Assembly: GCA_018667335.1 (NCBI GenBank)
Contig: JABIVD010000029.1
Span: 27,381 to 91,380 of the forward strand
Length of the DNA: 64,000 nucleotides
Direction of reading: 5' to 3'
From: Rhodospirillaceae bacterium
GTDB lineage: Bacteria; Pseudomonadota; Alphaproteobacteria; UBA6615
Shown here: positions 17,307-26,072 of the stretch, in pieces
Numbering within the stretch: the first letter of the stretch is position 1
How the letters are laid out: every line of letters starts with the position of its first letter
Notes under the pieces: model-generated
What the model was told of the DNA's origin: nothing
What the model saw: the letters and a program-made list of their open reading frames with translations, nothing else
The model's database searches: none
Made by a program: the position numbers and the translations under genes

Positions 17307-18074
17307 TTACCGCCCCCGCAGCATCCGGTCATACATCGCATAGATGTACTCCCAGTCCCGGTAGGTCGCCTGCTTGTCGTAGGCGTCACGGTCGGGAATC
17401 GCATAGCCGTGCGGCGCACCCGGGTGGATGATCTGCGTGTAGTCGCAGTCCTGGCCGGCAAACGCCGCCTCGACCGCGGCCGCCGTCTCGCGCGGCGCGT
17501 AATGATCATTTTCGCCGATGCCGTTGTAGAACATGCCGCGCACGCGCGGCGCCTCGGTGTGGGGCGAATCCGCGCCGTCCGTGAACAGTCGCGTGCCGTG
17601 CAGGCTGGCGTTGGCGACGAACGTCTCGGGAAACGCCCCGGCGACCCGCAGCACGTGACGGCCCCCCATGCAGTAGCCAACCGAGCCCGCGGGGCCCGGG
17701 AGCACGGCAGCGTCCTGGGCCAAAACTTCCATCAGAGAGCCCGTGTCCGCGACCGCCATCGGGTCGCTCACATGGGTGCGGTAGGCCTGGATCTTCTCCT
17801 GGTCCGCTTCGGGCAGATCCTTCAGCGAAGAGGTCGTCCCGTCCGGGTTGCGGTAGTCGAAATGCTCCCCACCCATCCGGTAATAGATGTTCGGCAACGC
17901 CACGGTGTAGCCGACGCAGGCGATCTGCCGAGCAATATCGCGCAGCTGCTCGCGAATGCCCCAGACATCCATGAACAGGACAACCGGCGCGAACGGACCA
18001 CCTTCTTCAGGATGGGTGATGAAGGTTTCCATCACGCCGTCGGCGGTCGGCACATCCACGGTTTTCTCAAGCAT
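17307..18074 (-). CDS. Dienelactone hydrolase family protein
   Basis: A 255-residue alpha/beta hydrolase of the DLH family, cytoplasmic. The catalytic triad is legible: nucleophilic Cys in VGYCMGG (near 127), Asp in GENDHY (near 182) and His in GAPHGY (near 213). The cysteine nucleophile is the DLH form. ATG at 18074 is preferred over the upstream in-frame start at 18134, which overlaps the spacer. It is the last gene of the leftward TTT operon, 73 bases after the Gfo/Idh/MocA gene, and would hydrolyse a lactone or ester intermediate. Confidence 0.88.
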   Translation of the reverse strand: MLEKTVDVPTADGVMETFITHPEEGGPFAPVVLFMDVWGIREQLRDIARQIACVGYTVALPNIYYRMGGEHFDYRNPDGTTSSLKDLPEADQEKIQAYRTHVSDPMAVADTGSLMEVLAQDAAVLPGPAGSVGYCMGGRHVLRVAGAFPETFVANASLHGTRLFTDGADSPHTEAPRVRGMFYNGIGENDHYAPRETAAAVEAAFAGQDCDYTQIIHPGAPHGYAIPDRDAYDKQATYRDWEYIYAMYDRMLRGR

Positions 18075-18147
18075 CCAATCACTCCCATAGCGCCACCGAT
18101 CATGGCCGGAATCTTCAGGCCATGTAAGTCCCAACAGCCAGCAACGA

Positions 18148-19161
18148 TCAGTCGTCCGAGGCGAGAATCTCCGCCACCGTCACGTGACGGCCCTCGGCGA
18201 CCGACGTGATGCCCGCCTTGACCACCGCCAGCGAGGTCATGGCGCTCTCGCCGCCCACCTCGGGTTCCGCGTCGCCGGCAATGGCATCCGCCCACTCGAT
18301 CAGCTGTTCGGCGATCGCGTCGTTCTTCTCGACCGCCACCGGCTGCTGGTTCGTGTCCCCCTGGTGGAGGCAGCGCAGCCCGTCGAACAGATTGTAGTAG
18401 GCGCTCATCTTCTTGCCGTAGATGTTCATCAGGTAATACTCGGACGCCGACGCGTAACTGGTCGAGAGCGACGATACCGCGCCATTCTCGTGCTGCATCA
18501 TGAGCGTGCCCACATCCGGGTTGTCCCCCGGCAGCACCAGCTGGGCCGCCATACCGGAGACGGATTCGATCGGCCCGAGCAGCATGGTCAGCACATCCAC
18601 ATAGTGCAGCCCGATCTGCAGCATCACGCCGCCCGGCATGCCCTCGGCGGTGTAGCGCCAGTGGCCCAGCTCGAATTGCCCGGCGCGGTCGCGGCTGATA
18701 TTCGCCTCGGCCTGCACCAGCGTGCCGAACTCGCCGGCCGCGATACGATCCTGAATCCAGCGAAAGTGGCTCTCGCGCCGGCGCTGATAGCCGACGGAAA
18801 GAACGACGCCCGCATCGGCGCAGGCCTTGGTGATCGCGCGGGCCTCGCCGATCGTGTTGGCCACCGGTTTGTCCAGGAACACATGCTTGCCGGCCGCCGC
18901 CACCGCCGCGGTCGTCTCGAGATGGACATGGTTCGGCGTGGTGTTGATGACCGCGTCGATCGAATCGTCGGCGAGGATCTCATCCAGGCTCGACGCGGCG
19001 GCGCAATTGTACTTCGCAGCGAAGGCCTGGCGCTTGTCCTCGGAGCGGGTAAAACAGGACGCGATCTCAACCCGGCCATCGGTGCGGCCGGCCGCATCGG
19101 CCAGAACATCGGACCACCAGCCCAGGCCAACAGATGCGACGCGAAGGGGTTTGGTGCTCAT
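18148..19161 (-). CDS. Gfo/Idh/MocA family NAD(P)-dependent oxidoreductase
   Basis: A 337-residue dehydrogenase. The N-terminal Rossmann fold starts VASVGLGWWSDV (dinucleotide binding, GLGWWS) and has NTTPNHVHLE and the catalytic-lysine motif as LDKPVAN near 95 (EKP in most members). The C-terminal alpha/beta domain has GVMLQIGLHYVDVL with the conserved His. It overlaps the tctA stop by four bases, so it is translationally coupled to the TTT carrier. Its family oxidises sugars, inositols and some aromatic diols. In this operon it probably acts on the imported compound before the dienelactone hydrolase. Confidence 0.9.
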   Translation of the reverse strand: MSTKPLRVASVGLGWWSDVLADAAGRTDGRVEIASCFTRSEDKRQAFAAKYNCAAASSLDEILADDSIDAVINTTPNHVHLETTAAVAAAGKHVFLDKPVANTIGEARAITKACADAGVVLSVGYQRRRESHFRWIQDRIAAGEFGTLVQAEANISRDRAGQFELGHWRYTAEGMPGGVMLQIGLHYVDVLTMLLGPIESVSGMAAQLVLPGDNPDVGTLMMQHENGAVSSLSTSYASASEYYLMNIYGKKMSAYYNLFDGLRCLHQGDTNQQPVAVEKNDAIAEQLIEWADAIAGDAEPEVGGESAMTSLAVVKAGITSVAEGRHVTVAEILASDD

Positions 19162-20669
19162 GAGGAACTCTCCTTGTTGGATGATTGCTCCGACTTCCGC
19201 CGGAGCCGGGCCGAACGCAGCGACCAGATGATAGAAAGCGCCGACAGGCTGAGAAACGCCACACTGATCGGCGACGAGAAGAAGATCGAGATGTCGCCCT
19301 GGGATGACGTCAGCGCGACACGCAAATTCTCCTCCAGAGGCACGCCGAGCACGAGGGCCAGCAGCAGCGGCACCACCGGCATATCCAGCCAGCGCATAGC
19401 CAGCCCGACGAGGCCGAAGAACAGCATCACATAGACATCAAAGAAATTGTTGCGCAGCGCGAAGCTGCCGATCACGCACAGGACGGCAACCGTCGGCATC
19501 AGCAGCGCACGCGGCGTCGCCAGCAGCTTGACCAGAAACCGCAGGGCGGTCAGCGCGATGATGAAGTTGAAGATGTTGGCCCAGAAGAACGAGAAGATCA
19601 GGCCAAACGCGAAGTCGCCGCGCTCGATGAACATCAAGGGGCCCGGTGCCAGACCATGGATGATCAGGGCGCCGATCAGGATCGCCGTCACCGGGTCGCC
19701 GGGGATGCCCAGGGTCATCATGGGAATCAACGCGCCGCCGGTGACCGCGTTGTTCGCCGATTCCGGCGCCGCAACACCCTCGATCGCGCCCTTGCCGAAA
19801 TCATCCCGACGTTTGGAAATGCGCCGCGTGTAGTCGTAACTGATGAAGGCCGCGATCGGCCCCCCCGCGCCCGGCAGAATGCCGAGGAAGGCCCCGGTCA
19901 GCGAGCCGATGGTGACCGGCAGCCGAATGGCCTTCAAATCCGCCATGCGCGGCAGCACCGATTTGAGCTTCGTCTGGATGCGTGCCGCCCCGTCCTTCAC
20001 ATCCGCCAGATTGCTCACCAACTGCGGAATCGCGAACAGGCCGATCATGGCCGTCAGGAAGTGGATTCCACCCAGCAGGTTGACCTGGCCGAAGGTGAAC
20101 CGCTGGGACCCCATCACCGGGTCCTGGCCGATGGTGACGATCGCCAGGCCGATCGCCCCCGACAGCAATCCCTTGACCAGAGACTGGGCCGCGAAGCTAC
20201 AGATGATCGTGATGCCGAAGAACACGAGCGCGAACATGTCTTCGGTGCGGAAGCTCAGCGCGACCTCGGCCAGCAACGGCGCGATGAACAGAAGGCCGAG
20301 GAAACTGACCATGCCGCCGATAAAACTCGACGTGATCGCAATACCCAGCGCCCGGCCGGCCTCGCCGCGCACCGACATCGGGTAACCGTCGATCGCCGTG
20401 GCCGACGCCGACGGCGTCCCGGGAATATTCAGCAGGACCGCCGAGAAACTCCCGCCGGTCATCCCGCCCACATACAGGCCCAGCAGCAGGGCGATGGAGA
20501 TATCCGCCGGCAAGGCGAACGTCACCGGCAGCAGGATGATGATGCCCGTGCTGATCGTCATGCCGGGAATCATCCCGACGGTCAGGCCGATGAAGACGCC
20601 GACCGCCGTCGTCAGCAGAACGAGGAGGCCCGACGCCTGGGCAATGCCGGCAAGGACATCCGGGCTCAT
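19158..20669 (-). CDS. tctA: Tripartite tricarboxylate transporter large membrane subunit (TctA family), second operon
   Basis: A 503-residue polytopic inner-membrane protein. It shows the family motifs GLTVGMIPGMTISTGIIIL near 28-46 and GILPGAGGPIAAFISYDYTRR near 263-283, and GGSFSAVLLNIPGTPSASAT near 72-91. It overlaps tctB upstream (20666-20669) and the oxidoreductase downstream (19158-19161) by four bases each, showing tight translational coupling. It is diverged from the TctA at 7277, so the two systems probably take different substrates. Confidence 0.95.
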   Translation of the reverse strand: MSPDVLAGIAQASGLLVLLTTAVGVFIGLTVGMIPGMTISTGIIILLPVTFALPADISIALLLGLYVGGMTGGSFSAVLLNIPGTPSASATAIDGYPMSVRGEAGRALGIAITSSFIGGMVSFLGLLFIAPLLAEVALSFRTEDMFALVFFGITIICSFAAQSLVKGLLSGAIGLAIVTIGQDPVMGSQRFTFGQVNLLGGIHFLTAMIGLFAIPQLVSNLADVKDGAARIQTKLKSVLPRMADLKAIRLPVTIGSLTGAFLGILPGAGGPIAAFISYDYTRRISKRRDDFGKGAIEGVAAPESANNAVTGGALIPMMTLGIPGDPVTAILIGALIIHGLAPGPLMFIERGDFAFGLIFSFFWANIFNFIIALTALRFLVKLLATPRALLMPTVAVLCVIGSFALRNNFFDVYVMLFFGLVGLAMRWLDMPVVPLLLALVLGVPLEENLRVALTSSQGDISIFFSSPISVAFLSLSALSIIWSLRSARLRRKSEQSSNKESSS

Positions 20670-21124
20670 GGGACGATCCCCTTCAGCAGCCCTGTCGGCA
20701 GGAACACGTTGAACCCGTGGCGGAATAACAAATAGAGCAGGCCCGTCGCGACGATCGCCCCAACCGCGACACGCAGCGGTCGCGCCTCGCCGAACAGCAC
20801 CATCAGCGCCGCGAAGAAAGGTGCGGTCGCGAGGATGAACCCGAGACCCGGAAGGGTCGCCAGATAGACGACAAACACCCCCAACGCCCAGATGGCGCGC
20901 TGCCGCCCGGCGGCGCGCGGCGGCACCGGCCCATCGGCACCCACCAGGCCCTGAACGAGCAAGGTGGCCGACAGGGCGAGAATCACGATCGTGTTGATCC
21001 AGGGGAAAAACGGCGGTCCCGGCGTGTCGGGAAGGCTGCGCACCGGCAGTTGCGTCGTCAGTATGCCGTAGCCCGCGCCCAGCGCGAGCAGGAACAGTGC
21101 GGCAATTAGATTACGGCGGCGCAT
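20666..21124 (-). CDS. tctB: Tripartite tricarboxylate transporter small membrane subunit (TctB family), second operon
   Basis: A 152-residue membrane protein with about four hydrophobic segments (MRRRNLIAALFLLALGAGYG at the N-terminus, then near 40-58, 80-115 and 122-145). The ATG at 21124 is chosen because the ORF upstream extends only through the hairpin-containing spacer after tctC. The four-base overlap with tctA downstream supports the call. Shine-Dalgarno is weak, which fits lower expression than the binding protein. Confidence 0.88.
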   Translation of the reverse strand: MRRRNLIAALFLLALGAGYGILTTQLPVRSLPDTPGPPFFPWINTIVILALSATLLVQGLVGADGPVPPRAAGRQRAIWALGVFVVYLATLPGLGFILATAPFFAALMVLFGEARPLRVAVGAIVATGLLYLLFRHGFNVFLPTGLLKGIVP

Positions 21125-21183
21125 GGTACCCGCAGGAAAATGGATGGACCCGCCCGGCCAAAGCCCGACGCTATAAAAGGGCG

Positions 21184-21224
21184 ATGGGCCCGCCCGGGGG
21201 AATATCCCCAAAGGACGGGCCCAT
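21184..21224 (-). terminator. Hairpin between tctC and tctB of the second operon
   Basis: ATGGGCCCG (21184-21192) pairs perfectly with CGGGCCCAT (21216-21224), and inside it GGGG (21197-21200) pairs with CCCC (21206-21209). It lies 11 bases after the tctC stop on the minus strand. No U tract follows, so it is more likely a partial attenuator or 3' stabiliser than a full terminator. Confidence 0.6.
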
Positions 21225-21234
21225 ACCAATTCAC

Positions 21235-22194
21235 TTATTTGGTCTTCAGAAGCCCGGCGCTCGCGAAGATAGCCTTCACCTTCGCATTCTCGTCAACGAG
21301 CAGAGCCTCGAACGCCGCGTGGCCCAGCGGGGCAACGGTGAAGCCCTTGGCCTTGGCGAGCTTCTGGAATTCCGGCGAGTTGGCCGCCTTGGCCATCGCG
21401 TCGGCCAGCTGCGCCTTCACGTCGTCCGGCGTGTTCGGTGCCACCGACAGTCCGCGGAACAGGTCGAGCGACACATCGAAGCCCGCCTCCTTGGCGGTCG
21501 GCACGTCCGGGAAGACGGGACTGCGCGCGGCCGTCGGCATCACCAGGATCTTCAGCTTGCCGGCGTTGGTCAGGTTCACGGCGCCGGTCAACGGCGCGAT
21601 CATCGCGTCGGCTTCACCATTCAGGACCGACTTGTTGCGACCCTTGATGCCCTTGGGCAGATGCACGACCTTGCAACCGGCCGCATCCATCAACTGGATG
21701 GCCGCGGCGTGGGTGGCGCTGCCGGTGCCCGAGTTGGCGACCTTCAGCGTGCTCGGCGCGGCCTTACAATCGGCGACAAACTCCGCAAAGTTGTTCCACT
21801 TGGCGTCGGCCTTGACGACGAACGGCTGGGGCTGGAACTCAACCCGGCCCACATGGTCCATCGCGTCATAGGCGAAGTCGGTGTTGCCGAGATTGGTCGT
21901 CGTCAGAACCGAAGTCGAGTTCCACGCGACCGTGTGGCCGTCGGGCTTGGAGTTTTTGATGTAGGTGTAGGTCACGGCACCGCCGCCGCCCGGGCGGTTC
22001 ACCGGCGTAACGGGCACCCCAAGGATCGCGCTCATTTCCTTGGCGAGCAGACGGCCTTCGATATCGGCCCCGCCACCGGCGCCGAAGGGAATGACGAACT
22101 CGATCGGGCCGTCGGGAAATGCCTGTGCGGGCGTCGCCGCAGCTGCAAGGCCGAGCGCAGCCGCGCCGACCATCATCGTACGGAACATGTTCAT
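21235..22194 (-). CDS. tctC: Tripartite tricarboxylate transporter substrate-binding protein (TctC family), second operon
   Basis: A 319-residue periplasmic binding protein. The signal peptide is MNMFRTMMVGAAALGLAAAA with cleavage after TPAQA, and the mature part starts FPDGPIEFVIPFGAGGGADI, typical of the family. ATG at 22194 with GGGAGGA about 7 bases upstream. It is 39 bases downstream of the GlcG-like gene, and a hairpin separates it from tctB. As in the first operon, the binding protein gene comes first among the TTT genes. Confidence 0.94.
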   Translation of the reverse strand: MNMFRTMMVGAAALGLAAAATPAQAFPDGPIEFVIPFGAGGGADIEGRLLAKEMSAILGVPVTPVNRPGGGGAVTYTYIKNSKPDGHTVAWNSTSVLTTTNLGNTDFAYDAMDHVGRVEFQPQPFVVKADAKWNNFAEFVADCKAAPSTLKVANSGTGSATHAAAIQLMDAAGCKVVHLPKGIKGRNKSVLNGEADAMIAPLTGAVNLTNAGKLKILVMPTAARSPVFPDVPTAKEAGFDVSLDLFRGLSVAPNTPDDVKAQLADAMAKAANSPEFQKLAKAKGFTVAPLGHAAFEALLVDENAKVKAIFASAGLLKTK

Positions 22195-22233
22195 ATTGGA
22201 ATCCTCCCAGATTCTTTGCGTGTTGCTTGTTGC

Positions 22234-22671
22234 TTAACTTGAGATGCCAACCGCTTCGAGTGCGGCCTGTGCGATATCCGCGTCCTGCTGCCAATCACCA
22301 CCGCTGACGCCGATGCCGCCAAGGCATTCGCCATCCAGGATGATGGGGTAGCCGCCTTCCATGGCAGTCCAGCGTTCGGGACCCGCGGCCAGGGTCAGAC
22401 CGATGGCGTGCAGCGTGTCGAGGTCCTGCCCCTGTGCGCCCTGGGTCGTCGTGATCCGCTTGTTCGAGGACGCGGTGACCGCCTTGACCGTGGACGAGTG
22501 CACGGTGTGGAACCGTCCGCCGTCCATGCGCTCCAGTATCATCGGATGTCCGCCGGCATCGACAACGACGACCGTCGCCGCGATTCCGAATTCCTCGGCC
22601 TTGGCGATGGCCGCAGCCACCATCAGTTTCGCGCCCGCACTCGTCAGACGTTTGGTTTCTACAAATGACAT
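22234..22671 (-). CDS. GlcG/HbpS-like heme-binding family protein
   Basis: A 145-residue protein of the GlcG/HbpS family (DUF336). Conserved segments are AAIAKAEEFGIAATVVVVDA, GGHPMILERMDG and the C-terminal GGYPIILDGECLGGIGVSGG. Family members bind heme or small ligands and recur in glycolate, diol and aromatic catabolic operons. The ATG at 22671 follows GAGGACAATCAGGA; the longer in-frame ORF from 22800 enters the TpsB gene and is rejected. It is the first gene of the leftward TTT operon. Confidence 0.85.
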   Translation of the reverse strand: MSFVETKRLTSAGAKLMVAAAIAKAEEFGIAATVVVVDAGGHPMILERMDGGRFHTVHSSTVKAVTASSNKRITTTQGAQGQDLDTLHAIGLTLAAGPERWTAMEGGYPIILDGECLGGIGVSGGDWQQDADIAQAALEAVGISS

Positions 22672-22730
22672 TCCTGATTGTCCTCCCAGACGGCACGCCG
22701 TCGAAACGGGGCGCAAAACCTGGCCGATAT

Positions 22731-24578
22731 TTATACGTGATTGCTTTTGTCTCTCGGCCAGAGACCCGGCACCGTAGGGCGTCGGGTCACCTCCCGGCAA
22801 GGCCCGCGGACCGCACTAAATTTGTGCCGGTTGAGCGCAAGCGCGATCGACAGGGAGAAGAAATAGCGCGGGTGGGTGTTGGCCCCCGACGTCTCGACCG
22901 GACGGGTCAGGGGCTGCGTCGCCTCAAGGCTGACGAAAATCGACCGCGGCAGGGTGGCCCGCAGACCGACCCCCGCCGACGACAGCGAGTGGCGCCGGAA
23001 CGGTCCACTCGCGTTGCGGTTCCACACCGCACCCATGTCGTAAAAGCCGTAGAACTGCAGCGATTCCAGCACGTCGCCGGCATCCTCAAAGCTGTAACGC
23101 AGCTCCAGCGAGCCGGCGACACCGTCCTCACCGGTTACCTCTGCGAAATCATAGGCCCGGCCGAAGCGGCTGCCACCGACGGCAAACTCTTCGGACGCCA
23201 GCAACGAGTTGGCTGATTTCTGGCCGATCGCGGAGACCTGAGCAGACACGCCGCCATAGATGGACTGCGCATGAGAAAGCTCGGCGCTGACCTTGGTGAA
23301 TTTTGGCTGACCATCGAAGCGCGACAACGGTTCCGCCCGCTCCCGCGACGCGCCCAGCACATCAATCCCCTGGCTTAGCCGCACCAACGCCGAGGAATAG
23401 AAGGTCTCGCCGGACCGATCGTAATTCAGCCGCAGCCGCACGACCCGCAGGCGGTCATCGAAATTCTCCGCACCAGACTGGTCTTCCGCGGCGTTGCGAT
23501 ACTCGGCGAACCCGTTGATCCAGAGATTCTCGGTGCGGCTCCGGATGATCGGATGACTGAGCCGCAGCGCGAACCGGTAGGATTCGCTCGACGTGTTCAG
23601 CTCCCCGGAACTGCTGCCGGAATCGATGACACTGTGGGAGGCCGAGAGCAGCGCCTCGGTGCCCGCGTTGCCCAGCGGCTGGAGGTAGCTGATCTCCTTG
23701 TAGAGAAGTTCTTCGGGCTGGTGGGGCACCGTGAAGATGCCCGCCTGAAGACGCTCCCCAAGCCCCAAAACGGAATTCGTGCCACCGCTGAGCCACGCCT
23801 GGAGCCGCCCGACGGATGGCGTGCCGCGGTTGTCGGTATAGGCAGTGCCGTCTACCACGTCATATTCAATGTCCAGTGTCAGTCGAAAGGCACCGGAGCC
23901 CTCTTCATCTTCGTCGAGGCTCGATTTCGCCACCGTGATCCCCGGCAGATCGCCGATCAGCAGGAGATTGCGTTCGAGCGTGTCGAGGGTCAGCGGCTGC
24001 TCACCACGGATCGCGCGCGCATAGGCCGAGAGATCGACCGGCGCGCCATCGAGGCCCTCAATCACCACCTCCGTCACCGAGCCCTCGGCGACCTGCACCG
24101 TCAGCACCCCGGTGTCGATGGTCTGGGGTGGCACGAAGGCGCGGGACAAAACGTAGCCCGCGTCGCGATAGATTTGGGTGATCTCGTTGGCGATCTCCGC
24201 GGCCGTCGCGGTGGTCACGGTCGTCGCGAGGAGGTCCTCATAAGTCGGCGCCAACGCCTCGGCGTTGAGGGTCTCCACCCCAAGGAGAGACACGGCGGCG
24301 AGGATAAACTCCACAGCGTCGTCGCCTGCCTCCTCCGGGAGGTCCGGGAGATCCGTGCCCCGCTCGGGCTGGCGCGGCTGTTGCGGTGTCGCGTCGTCGA
24401 TACGCCGCTCGATCTGCCCGGCATCCGTGGTCCCGCCGGTGGTCTGGGCGGCGGCGGGCGCGACCCAAAGCAGCATGACGAAGCCAAGCGCGAGCAGCGC
24501 GACAGGCGTCGCAACGGGGGTTCGCCGTCCGGCCGAGATCGATCGGAACGAGGAATATGTCTTCTTGGGCTCGTTCAT
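22731..24578 (-). CDS. TpsB / ShlB-FhaC-HecB family outer-membrane protein
   Basis: A 615-residue two-partner-secretion type transporter of the Omp85 superfamily. A signal peptide (cleavage near VAPAAAQ, about residue 45) is followed by a linker, a POTRA domain near 110-195 (LSRAFVPPQTIDTGVLTVQV, then VAEGSVTEVVIEGL) and a C-terminal beta barrel with GLGERLQAG and GGSRFGRAYDFAEV. The barrel reaches SLSIALALNRHKF, where a terminal Phe would be expected, but 28 more residues follow. No TpsA exoprotein gene is visible here. It is divergent from the FecR-domain gene. Confidence 0.85.
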   Translation of the reverse strand: MNEPKKTYSSFRSISAGRRTPVATPVALLALGFVMLLWVAPAAAQTTGGTTDAGQIERRIDDATPQQPRQPERGTDLPDLPEEAGDDAVEFILAAVSLLGVETLNAEALAPTYEDLLATTVTTATAAEIANEITQIYRDAGYVLSRAFVPPQTIDTGVLTVQVAEGSVTEVVIEGLDGAPVDLSAYARAIRGEQPLTLDTLERNLLLIGDLPGITVAKSSLDEDEEGSGAFRLTLDIEYDVVDGTAYTDNRGTPSVGRLQAWLSGGTNSVLGLGERLQAGIFTVPHQPEELLYKEISYLQPLGNAGTEALLSASHSVIDSGSSSGELNTSSESYRFALRLSHPIIRSRTENLWINGFAEYRNAAEDQSGAENFDDRLRVVRLRLNYDRSGETFYSSALVRLSQGIDVLGASRERAEPLSRFDGQPKFTKVSAELSHAQSIYGGVSAQVSAIGQKSANSLLASEEFAVGGSRFGRAYDFAEVTGEDGVAGSLELRYSFEDAGDVLESLQFYGFYDMGAVWNRNASGPFRRHSLSSAGVGLRATLPRSIFVSLEATQPLTRPVETSGANTHPRYFFSLSIALALNRHKFSAVRGPCREVTRRPTVPGLWPRDKSNHV

Positions 24579-24815
24579 CGGTTTTGAATGGATTCGCCGG
24601 GCAAGTGGTTGAAATACTCTGATACCCCGTAAATCCTTAATAAACCAATGCATTCCCAGATATCTAAAATTCATGGAAAGTTTCAAGTTATTTGTAACTA
24701 ATTGAAATTGCTTACATTTTTTCTACGAACTACAATCTTCTCAACATCAACCAAGGCGTCACCGCACCCCGTAATAAGAAAGCATGCAGGGTCGGCGATT
24801 GAAAGGCAGGAAGCC

Positions 24816-25964
24816 ATGTTCGCCAGAACGACGATGAAACAGTATTTCGCAGGAGCCGCAGCGGCCGTCATGATGACAGCCACATTCGGCAGCCAGGCCA
24901 TGGCCGCATCGAGCGATGCACCGTGGAAAATCCAGGAAGTCACGGGCGAAGCCCGCTTCGTAGATCAGGAGAAGGGTGCCGAGGCCGCTTCGGCCGGCAC
25001 CATCATGGACGCAGGCGACCGCGTCAAAACCGGTGCGGATGGCCGCGTGGTGATCGTGCGCGGCGAGGAGCGGATCACCGTTTCCCCGTCCAGCGAGATG
25101 GGTCTGCCGGTCAAAAATGACGGGCCCTACAGCACGCGCATTCTCCAGAACCTTGGCACCATTCTCTTGAAGGTGCAGAAGCAGCCCAACCAGCATTTCG
25201 AGGTGCAGACTCCCTACATGGCCGCCGTGGTGAAGGGCACGACCTTCACGGTGAGTGTCGGCAACAAGGGTGCAGCCGTACACGTGGTCGAGGGTGCGGT
25301 GCAGGTCGCCGACCTGGCGGGCCAGCAGGTTCAGCTGATCCGTCCCGGACAGACCGCGACGCGCAGCAGCGATTCCAGTGCGCCCGTAAAAGTCACCGGT
25401 GTCGGCGCGGCACCGGCCGGCAAGCCCGACAAGGCCGAGGTCGACAGTCCGGCCGCAAAGCCGGATGCCAAATCCGACGACGCCAAGGCCGCGCCGGGTT
25501 CGCGTGGCAATGCCGCAGCAGCGGCGGCCAAGGGAGGCCCCAGCGGAGATGGCACCAAAGGCGACGCCAACAAAGGCAATGGCAACGCAAACCAGAACAC
25601 GCCAAGCAAGGGCGGACCGAAGATCGCCAAAGCGCTGGGTAACCTGAACCTGAATGTCGCGGCGGTGACGAACGGCCTTGCGACCGGACCGGGCAAGTCG
25701 GCCGGCGCGGGACAGAGTAACGGTCAGGGCAACGGCAAGGCGAAGGCCGCGTCGAGCGCCGGCGGTAACGGGTTCGCTCCAGACGTAGCGAAAGTGCCCG
25801 TGAACGTTATTGTCGCTCAGGCCACAGGTAACAGTGGCAACGGCAACAGCAGCGCCTCGTCCGATGGCAGCGGAAACGCAAACGGAAACTCAAACGGCGG
25901 CGGAAACGGCAATGGCAACGGCAATGGGAATGCGAACGGAAAGGGCAAAGGAAAGGGAAAGTAA
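24816..25964 (+). CDS. FecR-domain protein with Gly/Asn/Lys-rich tail
   Basis: A 382-residue exported protein. Signal peptide to about residue 31 (AAAAVMMTATFGSQAMA). A FecR-type domain occupies about 38-190 (MDAGDRVKTGADGRVVIVRG, TPYMAAVVKGTTFTVSV, VVEGAVQVADLAGQQV). The remainder is low complexity: an Ala/Lys/Asp/Pro-rich linker, then glycine-asparagine repeats ending in GKGKGKGK. AGGCAGGAAG precedes the ATG at 24816. There is no adjacent sigma factor or TonB receptor, unlike iron-signalling FecR. It lies between the TpsB gene and the CHASE2 kinase, a setting that suggests an envelope structural or signalling partner. Confidence 0.85.
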   Translation: MFARTTMKQYFAGAAAAVMMTATFGSQAMAASSDAPWKIQEVTGEARFVDQEKGAEAASAGTIMDAGDRVKTGADGRVVIVRGEERITVSPSSEMGLPVKNDGPYSTRILQNLGTILLKVQKQPNQHFEVQTPYMAAVVKGTTFTVSVGNKGAAVHVVEGAVQVADLAGQQVQLIRPGQTATRSSDSSAPVKVTGVGAAPAGKPDKAEVDSPAAKPDAKSDDAKAAPGSRGNAAAAAAKGGPSGDGTKGDANKGNGNANQNTPSKGGPKIAKALGNLNLNVAAVTNGLATGPGKSAGAGQSNGQGNGKAKAASSAGGNGFAPDVAKVPVNVIVAQATGNSGNGNSSASSDGSGNANGNSNGGGNGNGNGNGNANGKGKGKGK

Positions 25965-25985
25965 AGAAATAGGGGCTTAACTGAG

Positions 25986-26016
25986 TGTCCGCCGCGCCCC
26001 CAGGGTGCGGCGGACA
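25986..26016 (+). terminator. GC-rich hairpin after the FecR-domain gene
   Basis: TGTCCGCCGC (25986-25995) pairs perfectly with GCGGCGGACA (26007-26016) around an 11-base loop, 22 bases after the fecR-like stop. Only a short TTT follows. It probably separates this transcript from the kinase gene. Confidence 0.65.
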
Positions 26017-26025
26017 TGCGTTTCC

Positions 26026-26065
26026 AAATGTCGTCAAATATCGCCAAATATCGCCAAATATCGAA
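26026..26065. repeat. Four tandem copies of a 10-bp unit
   Basis: Consecutive units AAATGTCGTC, AAATATCGCC, AAATATCGCC and AAATATCGAA end 7 bases before the kinase ATG at 26073. The unit is not a multiple of three. It sits just after the hairpin and in front of the AAGGT Shine-Dalgarno. Confidence 0.85.
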
Positions 26066-26072
26066 GGTATCG

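Noticed and set aside
25560..25960. Gly/Asn repeat coding region as a CRISPR-like or satellite array
   Set aside because: The repetition is at the codon level within an open reading frame with irregular units and no spacer structure.
24816..25964. FecR-domain protein as iron-transport anti-sigma factor
   Set aside because: It has a cleavable signal peptide and no sigma factor or TonB-dependent receptor beside it, unlike FecR.
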